Shown here: piece by piece, positions 10,790 through 22,000 of the stretch
How positions within the stretch are numbered: the first letter of the stretch is position 1
Layout of the letters: the number at the start of each line of letters is the position of its first letter
Assembly: GCA_963920575.1 (NCBI GenBank)
Contig: OY986967.1
Coordinates: 10,906,061-10,970,060 of the forward strand
Direction: 5' to 3'
Length of the DNA: 64,000 nt
From: Narthecium ossifragum
Lineage: Eukaryota > Streptophyta > Magnoliopsida > Dioscoreales > Nartheciaceae
Made by a program: the position numbers and the translations under genes
The notes under the pieces: generated by a model
What the model saw: the letters and a program-made list of their open reading frames with translations, nothing else
What the model was told of the DNA's origin: nothing
Databases searched by the model: none

Positions 10790-10925
10790 TGCTGGTCTCT
10801 TCTCTGTAATTTCCCACAGCTTTATTGAACTGCAACTTAAAAGATCTAGTCCCCACCAAATAAGGATTGGTACAGATGCAGTTCAAGAAAGCTGTGGAAG
10901 ACTACAAAGAGGGCCATCTTGAAGA
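10790..10925 (-). ncRNA. MIR396: MIR396 microRNA precursor
   Basis: The minus strand folds into a long stem. The 5' arm at 10879-10899 is a 21-mer beginning TTCCACAGC and ending TTGAACTG, identical to the canonical plant miR396a guide. The 3' arm at 10810-10830 begins GTTCAATAAAGC and ends TGTGGGAAA, matching the conserved miR396 star except for the last base. The stem continues outward with CTCTTTGTAG facing TTACAGAGAAGAG; the loop is about 48 bases. miR396 directs cleavage of Growth-Regulating Factor mRNAs to limit cell proliferation (family knowledge). It is processed in the nucleus by Dicer-like 1. The plus strand could also fold, but guide and star layout match the minus strand. This is one of two probable functional host loci here. 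Confidence 0.95.
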
Positions 10926-11025
10926 CAATGGTACACACACAACAATGGAGACGAGCTAGGGAAGAGGAGAGGGGTGTGTGTGTGTGTGTAGGCATAGAGT
11001 AGAGGGAGAGGGGGGGGGAGAGTGG

Positions 11026-11033
11026 TACTTATA
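11026..11033 (-). promoter_or_regulatory. Candidate TATA box for MIR396 (proximal)
   Basis: TATAAGTA on the minus strand lies about 100 bases upstream of the hairpin's 5' side. Initiation 25-30 bases downstream would leave a leader of about 75 bases before the stem. The leader is CT- and CA-rich, common for plant 5' leaders. A second candidate lies further upstream, so the start is not settled. Confidence 0.45.
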
Positions 11034-11271
11034 GAAGACTAAGAGGCAGGGGAAGAGGTCTTTGTGGGGTTGGGTGAAACTATAAGGTCCCAATCCCAAG
11101 AAGAATATAAGAGAACATGAACAACCAAAGTCACCTTTCCTTCCGTTCTTTTCCCTCTCAACACATAGTATTAATGCAAGCACTTCCACACACACACACA
11201 CACCCTCTCCCCTTTAAAAAGGCGGTGGGGGATGACCTTTAGGTCATCCATTAACAAAGCTAAGAAGCTAC

Positions 11272-11276
11272 TACTT

Positions 11277-11280
<4 letters not shown>
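11272..11280 (-). promoter_or_regulatory. Candidate TATA box for MIR396 (distal) next to a CT run
   Basis: TATAAAGTA on the minus strand fits the plant TATA consensus better than the proximal site. It is directly preceded, in minus-strand sense, by a long CT run (the GA run at 11281-11311 on the plus strand). Pyrimidine runs beside TATA boxes are frequent in plant core promoters. Use of this site would give a leader of about 330 bases. Confidence 0.45.

Positions 11281-11311
<31 letters not shown>
11281..11311. repeat. GA dinucleotide microsatellite
   Basis: About 15 GA units, continuing into a GGGGGAGGGAGAG purine run. It is the CT tract beside the distal MIR396 TATA candidate, so its length could influence that promoter. 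Confidence 0.9.
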
Positions 11312-11314
<3 letters not shown>

Positions 11315-11422
11315 GAGGGAGAGATATCTATACACACCTTATCATGTATGATTTAATAAGGTTTCTTGCCATCGATTTGTTGGTTGGTGTTGGTAGTGCC
11401 CCAGTGGTGGCTCATAACAAAC

Positions 11423-11823
11423 ATATCATGCATGTATTAATATAAATGTTAATGAAGCTAACATGATATAAGAGGTTTTTTTATTTCTTTTCTTATTTTT
11501 AACAAACAAGTGGAGGATAGAGATACATGATATCAGAGCTTCGATCGAGAGTTCGACACTTGAATTCATGTTCATTGGAGCTTACATGTGATTGAATAAA
11601 TATGTAAAGTGATCAAAATATGAATATCATGCATGTATTATTTTAAATGTAAATGAAGCTAACATGACATCTGGAGGTTTTTTTTTTTATTTGACAAGTT
11701 GAGTATAGAGCTACATGAAATCATGGCTGACAACGAGAGTTCGAGCCCTAGAATTCATGTTCATTCAAGTTTACATGTGATGGAATAAATATGTAAACTG
11801 ATCGAAATATGAGTATGTAAGGC
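11423..11823. repeat. Two tandem copies of a ~201-bp unit
   Basis: ATATCATGCATGTATTA at 11423 recurs at 11624, and the following sequence (AATGAAGCTAACATGA, GAGAGTTCGA, GAATTCATGTTCATT, AATAAATATGTAAA) repeats in the same order with substitutions and small indels. The unit includes an ATCAGAGCTTCGATCGAGAGTTCGA-like stretch. I cannot assign it to a transposon family. Confidence 0.8.
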
Positions 11824-12824
11824 CTAACAATATCAGTAATTCAAAGTTCAAATAGACCCACAAATCTAGCTAGCACGCATATTGAGGACAATAAACAGCA
11901 AGCCCAAGTGGTACTATCTCCTGAGGAGCTGATCTCGAGGCAGGACTCCTCAGCTGTGCTTTGGAATTGGAATTGGTAGGCAACGGAAGATGAACGATGT
12001 CAGAAGGGAGTTGGGAACCCAAAACCCAGGAGAGAAACGGACGGTGGAGATCCCTCTGTCAGGGACATCCCGGATCGGACGGCTTGCAGCTGGCCCACGG
12101 AGGGACAATTTATGGGGCCCATCCCCACGCTAATGTTTTAAATTCACCGGATTCTCGTCACCGGGAGAGGTACGGTGACCGCCCGCGTGGGGCGCGCAAG
12201 GGGCTGTGGGGAAGGGGTGGGGTCCAGTTCCGGGGATTTCGGGCGGGGAGTTGCTTTGTCGGGCAGTGGCGGGAGACACCGCGCGGCGGAGCCCGAGGCG
12301 GGCGGAGCCCGAGGCGGGCGGCAGTCGCCGGGAGTGTTGGGGTAACGTGACCAAGAGCCCTTTTTTAGGGTTTTGGGGAACTTAAGTTAAAATTGGGGGG
12401 TATGGTATGGATAAAATGGGATTGGCAGAGGGCTTGTTCTTGATGTTTTGATCTTGAGGAGATATTATTATTCTGGAAGGCCATGTCAAGACACTGGAAC
12501 GGGGTTTTGGACAATTTGATTTGCCAACCACCTTTCATGGTGGTAGGGGACATCTGGATTTGATTTGGCAACTACCATGATGTCGTTCCCGTCGAGTTGC
12601 GCGCCACGGAAGGTTCTTGATTTGAAAATAAAATACATAAAGCTTTCTCTACTGAGCTCGCTAACAGGCAAAAGCTTGTCCGTCTAGTTTGCCATGTTGA
12701 ATCGATCTGTAATGCCATTTCGTTTCCATGAGGCACTGTATCTCATGGCTCTGAGGCCCTGATTTGCAGTCTAATATTGCAGCCTGTGATAATGTCAAAT
12801 CACAAGTGTTAATGTGTCCAATGT
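11824..12824. other. Intergenic DNA with a GC-rich island
   Basis: Positions 12050-12340 are strikingly CpG- and G-rich compared with the AT-rich surroundings and contain two tandem copies of a 16-base unit (CGGAGCCCGAGGCGGG at 12287-12302 and 12303-12318). An open frame crosses the island, but its predicted protein has no recognisable domain. It may be a promoter or first-exon remnant of a gene disrupted by the adjacent LINE-B insertion; that is inference. Confidence 0.4.
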
Positions 12825-12840
12825 TAATGTGTCCCTAATT

Positions 12841-14958
12841 TTTTATTAGATGAGCCAAATGGCTATAAAGTACAGACTCAAAACAGCATGTAGGATGCAC
12901 TGGCTAACAGGTCCAGTCTAAGGCATTTCCGGTCCTGCGACATGCTCGAGCAACACCATCGACTCTCGCATTACTACCCCTGGAGATATACAGAAACAAT
13001 ACCGACTCGAAGAGAAGAACATGCAACCAAATGCTCTTCGCCAACCTTTCGAGATCAGGTGGCCATCCACCCAACCCATTCAGGATCCGGACCGCTATCA
13101 GTGAGTCAGTCTCAATTACTAATCTTCTAAGCCCAAGGATCTTCGCCCTTCTCATCGCCTCCAGAATGGCTAACATCTCAGCTTCAAGTATCGATTCAGT
13201 TTGGACTAGTCTAGCCCAAACCCAGGCTTCCTTCCGATCCTCCGCCAAGGCAACAACCCCTATAGCGGCAGTCTTGGACAGTGGGTCGACAGAGGCATCA
13301 GTCTGGATCACAACGACGCCGGAGCTGGTGGAATGAACAACAACCTCGGATGATCTCCTGTTCTCTTGACCCATGAACTCATTCACAAGCCTAATAATTC
13401 TGCAAGCAATAGCCTCAGCCGAATCCCCCTTCTCCCCGAAAACAATAGAGTTCCTATCCTTCAGATAATCCACATACCATAAGCTAGATATGTCTTGGTC
13501 TTCTTGGTTCCGTTTTCAAACATGGCCTTAATGAAATCCTCAAAGTTCTAAGGAGGAAGAACCAGCTTCTCCTTTCTTGCAATCAAAGAGAAGACACTGA
13601 AGAAAACTGACACCCAAAGATGGCATGCTTAACTATTTCAGGTTCTCCTCGACATCTTGGGCACTCGATTTCTGAAGACAGGCGTAACCTCCACAGAGCC
13701 TCGCGAACCGGTAGCTTGCCATGAACAGCTCGCCAAAGGAAGTGCCTAACCCTTGGGCCAGGCGGTGATCTCCACACACCAGACCAAGTGTCATCCATCC
13801 ATGCTCTGCTCGATCTCAATTCCTCCTGCCTCTGTGCAAGGTACGCAGAAGCAGAGCTTACCATCCCGGAGCCATTGAATGGCCATCGGCTGACGTCTCT
13901 CCTTCCGATCCTCTGCTTCAAGATGATGTCAATAAGGAGCGGGTGGAAATTGTTAGTTAAAGCCTCTATCTTCCATGAACCTCCGGAGATCAAGCTTCCT
14001 ACTTCAGTAGCTTCCAACCCCCCACCTACATTGACCATGGTTGGCCATCTGGAGAGGGGGATGTCAGCTAACCATGCATCATATAAAACATTTAGATTGC
14101 TACTGTTTCCTGGCACCCAGACTAGCCTCTTCCTCAACGAATCCGCAGCAGAGCATATGTGTTTCCAATGAGTCGAAACATTTCCAAGGTTGCGGCAGGT
14201 TGGAAGAGCTCCACTCCATTGGTATTTGGCCTTGGCAATCTCCTTTCACACATTAGTTTCTGGCTGAAGCAAGGAAGCAATCCGATTTGCCTTGAGAGCA
14301 ATCTGCCAAGAACAAAGATCCTTGACACCCATGCCTCCCCTTTCCTTTGGAGTACAAACATCCTTCCAAGCTAAATTACACAACCCAGACTTGCGATTGT
14401 TCCACAAGAAATCCCTACAGATTCGATCAATCTTCCTTATAATTCCTAAATGAACATGGGAAGTAGCCATTACAAACGTAGGGATAGCTTGCAGAACCGA
14501 CTTCACCAGCACCAATCTACCCGGGTCAGAGATGGGTCGCCCTTGCCACGAGAGAATGCGATTGATCATCTTATCCAGAAGTGGTGCACAATCAGCAGCG
14601 GTGAGTCTTCCGGCACAGAGCGGCGCACCCAAATACGTCCAGGTACCATCGGCCATAGCTAACCCAAGTATGCGGCATAATGTAATCTTCCTATCATCAG
14701 GGACAGTTGGAGAGAAACGCACAGTGGATTTCGAGGTGTTCATCTCTAACCCGGAGAGAAGTTTGAATTTGAGCAGAGCATCCTTCACCCGACGCGCTTC
14801 CAGACAAGATGCTTTGGAGAAAATAAGGCAATCATCAGCATAGAATAGGTGGGAGAGGGAGAAGGCTGAGCCTCTGAATCTCAATCCAATGAGGCCGGCC
14901 GATGGACTGTTAAAGATCCTGGAGAACACCTCTGCACAATAAGAAAAAGTAAGGATGA
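12841..14958 (-). mobile_element. LINE-B: 5'-truncated LINE insertion
   Basis: A 2.1-kb LINE in minus orientation, flanked by a perfect 16-bp duplication TAATGTGTCCCTAATT at 12825-12840 and 14959-14974. The 3' end reads GGCTCATCTAATAAAA in element orientation, the same tail as LINE-F at 55.9 kb, so they belong to one family. Truncation falls within the reverse transcriptase, so endonuclease and ORF1 are absent. The perfect duplication argues for a fairly recent insertion, although the coding sequence is already frameshifted. Confidence 0.92.
12904..14929 (-). pseudogene. LINE-B ORF2 remnant: RT C-terminus, zf-RVT, RNase H
   Basis: Three blocks in different frames. 14929-14246 encodes the end of reverse transcriptase with an intact catalytic motif (LSHLFYADDCLIFS) followed by the conserved thumb region (GLCNLAWKDVCTPKERGGMG). 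14137-13583 encodes the zf-RVT region (PGPRVRHFLWRAVHGKLPVR, then ECPRC). 13473-12904 encodes RNase H with the catalytic pattern retained (IQTDAS, EAEML, IETDSL, VDGVAR). Frameshifts between the blocks break the polyprotein, so it is dead despite its conserved motifs. Confidence 0.9.
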
Positions 14959-14974
14959 TAATGTGTCCCTAATT

Positions 14975-16899
14975 GCATATGCTGATTTTACATGTAAAAT
15001 AGTATTAGGGTTTATGTTGAAACTCAACCAAGGAATTATACAATTGCTAGTTAAGTCGAATTAAAAAATTGTGGCGTTGGGAATTGCATGAATATGAATT
15101 TATGAACACCAAAGGTTTTGTCGCTTGCTTGCACGTATTTTTGGTTGGCGTGAAGACAATGGTCAAAGTGTTGTTTGCTTGGATTGAGAGTAAATGAAGT
15201 TCAGCGTTGACGGTTGGTAGTTCTTCGATGTGATTTTTTTTCCCATATTTGAAAAGTATGTATACAATTCAAATTACCAGTATTTTTAATTTCGTCTATT
15301 CAACTTTTCTTTTTTTTTTAACTCTGAAGCTGCTGCTTGGTATGGGGTATTATCCTTATCCTCGTTCTTATCTCAAACATTAAAAATAATAATAATTATT
15401 TTATTTTCATTCCATCTATCACCAATACTCTACTTTTTTCTATCTTCATTCCTTAATTCCATTTTTTCTAACCCTATTCCCTCTTAACTCTATTTTTTCT
15501 AACTCTATGCCAAACGGGCCCGAACTGTCTCGTGCGGGGGTGCATAAAGCGATCATCAATGTGCTATTGAGACGCATTACATAAAATACCATATGTATCT
15601 GTATTTATTATATAAATAATTTTCAATGCACCCTGATACTGCACTGTGTGATATAACAAAATAGGCTTGTACTACATGATACAGCTCCGATGGAGTGCTT
15701 TAGTGAGGTAAAACACAAGTATTAAAGAGTATGAATTTGAAATGACTTCTCAATCTACGACTTGCTATAAGATCCTAAAATATCTTGGGACAAATTCAAC
15801 TGTATGATCTTTTATTTCCACTAGGGTTGTTGCATTGTATCATCCCCTCTATGAAACAGTGTATATTAATTTAATTCACACTTGCCATTAATCAAACAAT
15901 ATGGTGCGTGGATATACTAAGAAACTTAGGAAAGCATGTGTGGCTCTAGATCTCTCATGCTTTTGGGAACATTGAAATAAAGGAATTCTTCTAATTAAAC
16001 AATGTCTCAACCCAGAGTAGGTTGGCAACAATATTAAAGTGAAATAGAAAGCAAATAATTTTCATTATAATAGAGCTTACAGCCCACATTATTCCCTTTC
16101 GTACAATAATATTATCTGGAAACCACATTTGTCTTGTACCATAATATGGATGTTGATGAATTAGTAGACAGGCCAATTAGTTAACCATTAGCATGCTCTG
16201 GTTTGAGCTGGATTCTTGTAATTAATTATACTAGTAATTAATTCTATTCAAGATTACACCTTGCACATCATGTGGTGCTCAACTTAGAGCTGGCAAACAG
16301 TAATTTTCCACTATGAACTTAGTTGAAACATAGTTGTAGAGATTGTCTTTTTTTTTGTTTTGGTTGCTAAAAGCCTTGGCAACTTAAAAAGGGGTTAATT
16401 TTCATATAGCTTATTCTTTCCTGAAACCATTCAAAGGGCTTTCTTTTCATATCTAGCATGTCCTAGCTTTCAAGGGCAGTAATGCTTTTGGGGAGGAAAT
16501 TTAGGAAGATTAGGCAGCTAATCTTCTCTTTGCAAAGAAAAGGTTGAACACCTAAAAGTTGGCATACAAGATACCATGTCAGTGGCATCTGCCATGCCGT
16601 GTTGGTCTTTGTTTGGAGCGCGCAATACATGCTGACGGCATGGATCCTACCGACACTTGGCACAGACCAGTTGTAAATCAAGTGTCTTGGGTTTGGTCAT
16701 CGGCTCAACCATATCATACTACACAAAGCAATACTGAAATCAATATCATACCTATTTAGGCAGACATATACTATTTGGGGTCTTTGGAAGGATAGGTGCA
16801 GTTTGGTTATGGATGGAGACAGCTATGAAATGAAATGTTTAATGTGTTTAATCAAGTGATAAGCGAAAGAATTCCAACTAGTAGACAAGGAGAAGAGGA
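14975..16899. other. AT-rich intergenic DNA
   Basis: No coding region recognised. At about 15330-15530 the sequence ends in GCCAAACGGGCCC and has AT- and TC-rich interior sequence typical of small hAT-like MITEs, but I cannot find a clear matching left terminal repeat. The remaining short open frames have no recognisable domains. Confidence 0.35.
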
Positions 16900-17431
16900 G
16901 AAACACCCAAAATATGAGTTGGGATGGGATATTGGTGCAGACCAACGCGTCTGTGGATCTAGCGAGAGGGCTTGCTAGTGTTGGGGCAGTCTGTGTCAAT
17001 GGCGATGATGTCATAACATGGACAGAAGGTAAATCTAGGGAGGGTGTTGTCAGTGGTGGGCGAGGAGTTATGTGCCATTCAGCTAGTGCAACATGAGGCA
17101 TTGATGGGAGGGTATCGTCGTGTTGTAGTTGAGACTGATTCACTCTTTGCTATTAATATGATCGAGGGAAGGCATCCAATAGTTGAAGATTGCTTCGGTA
17201 TTGTTCAAGATATATGGTGGATGAGGCACAGATTTGAGGAGTTCATGGTTACTTACATCTCTCGTGAGAACAATTATCGTGCGTACTGAATAGCTGGTGA
17301 GGCTTTGAAGCTTAGTTCCATATTGGATGTAAACCAGGCCACGGGAGGTCTGTCCCTAGTAAGTCCTGTGTGATATGTACCTATCCCTGAAGCGATCCTA
17401 GTCCTATTGCTTAACTTGTCCAAAAAAAAAA
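16900..17431 (+). mobile_element. LINE-C: short LINE 3' fragment (RNase H)
   Basis: Only the RNase H domain and 3' UTR remain, ending in an A run at 17422-17431. Two frames carry it: 16914-17096 with VQTNASVDLA (the first catalytic aspartate changed to asparagine) and 17044-17289 with VVVETDSLFAINMIEGR and IVQDIWWM. A frameshift near 17060 joins them and a stop replaces the usual alanine-aspartate-tryptophan end. The tail (TTGCTTAACTTGTCC then A run) resembles LINE-A. I could not find a convincing target-site duplication, so the left boundary is approximate. Confidence 0.8.
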
Positions 17432-18883
17432 TGAAACCTAGATTAGATTATGGGGTTGAAGGTATAAATACTCTTGTAATATAATATTATGATTGGCTAT
17501 GAGAAAATCGGAACGACTGTGAGGGAGAAATGTTGTAATCTCCCTTGTCTTGATTCATAAGGAAGAAAGCAAAAGGTCTCACTTCTGTGGAAATAAGTTT
17601 CTCCAAATCACGTAAACCTATCTTCGCTTGTCTTTCATTGTGTGTTTGTTCATCCTCGTCCAACAGATCTATTGCTAGCGCTAAGCATTCGAATCATACC
17701 AATGACGTATCGACACGAACCTGCATAATATTCCATGTTTCATGCACTATTTTCGGCTCATAAAACCAGCAACTATAGATGAGCTGACAAGACATTTAGC
17801 ACTGATTTCAGTGATCATGCATAAATTTGACTGCGATCACTCCTCAAGAAAACAATCAATTCCTTGTGAGTCTATGTCAATCATAACTTGTCACATGACT
17901 TGCCAACATTATAAAAAGTGCAGTATATTTCAGTATTGCCAACACTATGGTGATTTCTAAAATTTCAAAACGTTTACTGCCTTGTAATTACTGCAACTTT
18001 TAAACTCCTAATAACGATTGCAATGCGCAAAGTATTGCAAACTCAGCAATCCATGGATCCAAATATCGCAAACTCAGCAATCCTTGGACCCATTTGGACC
18101 AACTAGGTTCAAAATGTTAGCTGTTGTTTCAAGGAAGGCCCCTAGTGTTTGTGTAGACTAGGCCTTCATAAGCAGATCCATAGGTTGATTGGATTGGGGC
18201 CACCAAATAGAGTGGTTGCCATCCATCGAACCTTCACTTCCACTACATGAAAGCTCAGCATATATCTTGTTGATGGTTTTTTGTTGGCTTGCTAAGTGAC
18301 ATAAGATTTTGCTAGAAAAGATGGTTTTCTTGTCACTCATGTCAAGCTAGGCTTTTTGACAAAGGATTCTTGAATCAAACAAAGCAGAGTCCATACTGCA
18401 CAAACATCAAAGCAAAGGGTTCAAGCTAGTATTTATTCAGGTCTGAACTCTGCATTTTTATTCCAATTCTTATGAAGCGTTTTCTTTGTTGGATTAAGTA
18501 GTTTAATTGGCTTCTCTGAATCATCTCCAAGAAAATGTGATCGGAAATTATGGATGTCAAAATCTTGATCCAAGAAAGGTGGAATCTGCAAAATGCAAGA
18601 GCAGTACATGTCATGTATGAGCACTAGTGAGGAAGTTGAAACATCATTTGCACCCATCATCAGAATATAGTCACAACAATACTGAAGAAAAAAAAAGGTT
18701 ATGCAACAACTTATTTTGCGCATGAACTATCTTACTTTTTTTGTAAATAGTCAGACAAGTTTATTAAAATTCCCTATATCTTTTCAGCTTTGAGATGAGA
18801 AAATTAGTGGACCAATCTGGCTCTGCAGATTGTTCGAGATCTTGGAACAGTTACGCATTCAGGAGGCGGTCTGAGTTTTCAGC
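17432..18883. other. Intergenic DNA with possible LTR remnant and an exon-like segment
   Basis: 17465-17730 has a TATAAATA box and downstream sequence resembling a Copia-type LTR (R/U5-like), but no primer site follows. At 18036-18092 GCAAACTCAGCAATCC is repeated twice. On the minus strand about 18588-18426 an acceptor (TTTTGCAG) is followed by an open frame closed by a stop, encoding a hydrophilic segment that starts IPPFLDQDFDI; it looks like a terminal exon but I do not recognise the family. Confidence 0.3.
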
Positions 18884-19014
18884 GGGAGAACAGTAAGCTT
18901 TTTTTTTTTTTTTGTTTAATTGATCCCATTGGCCAGGTCCTAAACAACCGGGATCTCAGAATCCCAATGACCCCCTATCAGGGACCATTCAAAAACAGCC
19001 TGAGCTTGCCTACA

Positions 19015-22000
19015 CTACTTAGCAAGCCCATCAGCTTTGCTATTAACAGTCTTAGGTATATATATGAACATGATATATTTCATCTTTATAGCCAGAAACC
19101 ACACCTCTCTGAGGATGCTATCCACTTCAGCTGCCCACGCCCGCCTGTCATTCAGGATGTCAACTGCATAAAGAGAGTCGGATTCGATGATCACCCGTGC
19201 CATGCTCTTCCCCAACGCAACACTCATGGCTTCTCTAATCGCTAGCATCTCCACGCCCAGCACTGAGCCCGCACGCACCCGACATCCTTTCGCCCAAACC
19301 GGACAATCATCCTTCCCTACCTCAACTGCTCCAATCGCACACACATCCGTCAATGGGTCATTCAACGCATCGACCTGAATCACCGGATCATGCCGCCCCG
19401 ACCTTTGCTCGCTGGCCTCCCTTGGCACCTCTGATTTATGGTGCCACAGCTCACCTGCCATGTCGCGCCCCGACCCGCGAAAGCCCAACCGGGCCGGGCG
19501 ACGCGAATCGGAACCTACAAACGCGGAAAAAAAAAACGACGGGGGTTCCCTCTAACCTATTGGTCTCCCTAAAAATTCCCCAAAAGCACCCTCAATTAAA
19601 GATATAATAATTAGCAAAACCTCGATTCATAGATTTAAAACTTAAAGTGTTTAATATACAAAACCTCGGAGAGGGGAAGATCCAAAATACAACATCACTC
19701 CCGTAGGAGACTAACTAGCCAAAGGGTAAAAGCAGTAAATATCGCCACCTCTCAAAGTCCACCAGGCGCCGCCGCACCGCCGACCAATTGCCCGGTAGGG
19801 GCCACAGAGGAAGAACTGACGCTTGCACCTGCAAAACGCAGCCCGGGTAGGTGTGAGCACTAAGCTCAGTAGGGATCTACACTACGACACATAGAAGGAA
19901 GAGGGAAACGCAATAGTGTCGCCCTTAAGTAGGACCTGGGTGTATACAGGGGTCCCATAACCCCACCGCGTGTCCCTGAGGCCTAGGAGCAGCACTCAAA
20001 AACAGGAACAACACTGGCGACACACAAGCAGAGTAGGCAACTTCACTACTCCCCGGGTCAGCACAGTGGGACACCGGCTACACCTCAGCATCCGACTCAA
20101 AGCCGACACGACCTCTACAATCATCAAGCCACAAGTGTACCAGTCATCTAAGCCTATCATTGAATCGATTGGACACCATCATTCAAACCGGGTCCAAACA
20201 ACCCAACCCCGGTCCTAGGGCTAAGTCCGAGCTTCCAGCCTCGGGACGGTGACCCAGAGATCACTCACACCCTAACCAATGCAACTAATGCACAAATCAA
20301 CAATGCATGCTATGACATACACAGATAAGAAGTAAAGCATGCAACAGTATGACAATTATCATATAAGTCTACTGGATCGCTGCAGCGGTACTACTGACCG
20401 CTGCCAGCCGATCCGCAGCGGGTCCCGGCATTACGACGGTACCACGACCGTCCACCGCGAACTCCTGCAACGGGAAGCAACCCCGAAAACCGCTGATGAA
20501 CAGTAAACAATATAATATTATATTCCGAAATATAATATTATATTCAAACACCCAAAACCTCTACTTAGGGGCTATTTGATCTTGTCGATCCGACGTCCAA
20601 ACGACGTCGGATTCAAGATCCAACTTAGCCACCAGTAGGTGTATATACAAGGATCAACATATCCAAAATCCATAATCATCCAACGGTTGGATTAACGGGA
20701 AAACATTAATCAAAACCACTAACAAAGACCATTAAAACTCCAACTAACTTTGGGATCGATCCGAACAATTTGGATCGATCCGAAAGCTTCATACCAGCTT
20801 ACCAGTTAATTGCTGCAACGCAGCCCTTCAGCAAATAATTCATAACAAATCGTAGAAACATCGAAAAAATACGAACTAAGATGGAATGGAAAGCTAACGA
20901 ATAGATCTACAACTCGTATGTTTATGAAAAGCCAAGATCATGTACACGCCGGCCGGAAAGCTCGCCGCAAGCCGGCTGTTCTTCAAGAATAGCAGAAAAC
21001 CAGAAATCTGAGCTTAATCATGCATAAAACCTACTCAAATCTTAACTGCTTAATATGAAACTTATATCAGTAATTCTAACAGGTATAAGGAATCCATCAA
21101 ATCAAGGATCAACAAGATCCAACGGCTAGATCTCAAGAAAACCCGAAATAAACATCAGTAGGTATAACCCTACCTAGCTGCGCTTTCCTCGGCTGATTTC
21201 CCGCGATTTGATCACCAACAAGCTTCCAAACCACTTCAGGGATCTTCCTCTCGTTGTCACGAATCCAACGAGCCTTAGAACGCCGAAAAGGATGGTCAGA
21301 GGAGGGAGAACGGAGGGAAAGAAGCTCGCCGGCGGTAAAGGGAGAGAAAAACAGAGCTTCGGGAGAGAAGAGAAGAGAAGAAGAAGAAGAAGGAAAGTGG
21401 CGAAGGAGAAAAGGAGGGAAAGGGGGAAGGGACAGCCGGGAAAGGGGGAAAAAGTGAGGGAAGGGGAGGGGAAGTCTTCCCTCTCTGACAGGGGAGAGCG
21501 ACGGCCAACGGCGGCCGTCCTCGCGAAGCAGAAAACCAACCGACTTATGAATGATCGATCCTTCCTCAAGGGAGGATCGATCCTTCATGACGATTTTACA
21601 AGACTTTCTGGCACCACAAGGATTGATCTTCTAGCTAGGAAGGATCGATCCTCTTTGTGCTGAAAGCTAAACTTGGGCAGGAACTCAAGCCCAAGTCCGG
21701 ATCTTTCGATCCCGGGTCCCACTAACCGTTCTAAACAAACACGAACACAGACATGGTCAGTGTGTGCACACGCGGGTGTGAAACAAACCAACAAGGCGCA
21801 ATTTACCAAATTGCCTTTGCGGTCTACAACGAGCCTCAGGGGTAGAGGGACAGGTTCTCACATGCCAACTGCCCTGCTCTCCTCATTACCACCATCGCTT
21901 CTTCACTGTGGGCATCGAAGACAATGGTGTTCCTATCTTTCCAAATTTCCCACATTCCATAACAAAGCTTGGTCTTCAACTCCGCCACACCGCCGTGTGA

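Noticed and set aside
11997..12350. 117-codon frame across the GC-rich island
   Set aside because: High GC removes stop codons by chance; the product is low-complexity and no family is recognised.
16830..17445. Target duplication for LINE-C based on ATGAAA on both sides
   Set aside because: Only six to eight bases agree and the left boundary is not aligned with the LINE start; this is within chance for AT-rich DNA.
21133..21663. Overlapping frames of 130-150 codons on both strands inside solo LTR-A
   Set aside because: They cross a purine-rich LTR tract (GGGAGAGAAGAAG repeats) and encode charged or serine/phenylalanine-rich repeats, not a protein family.
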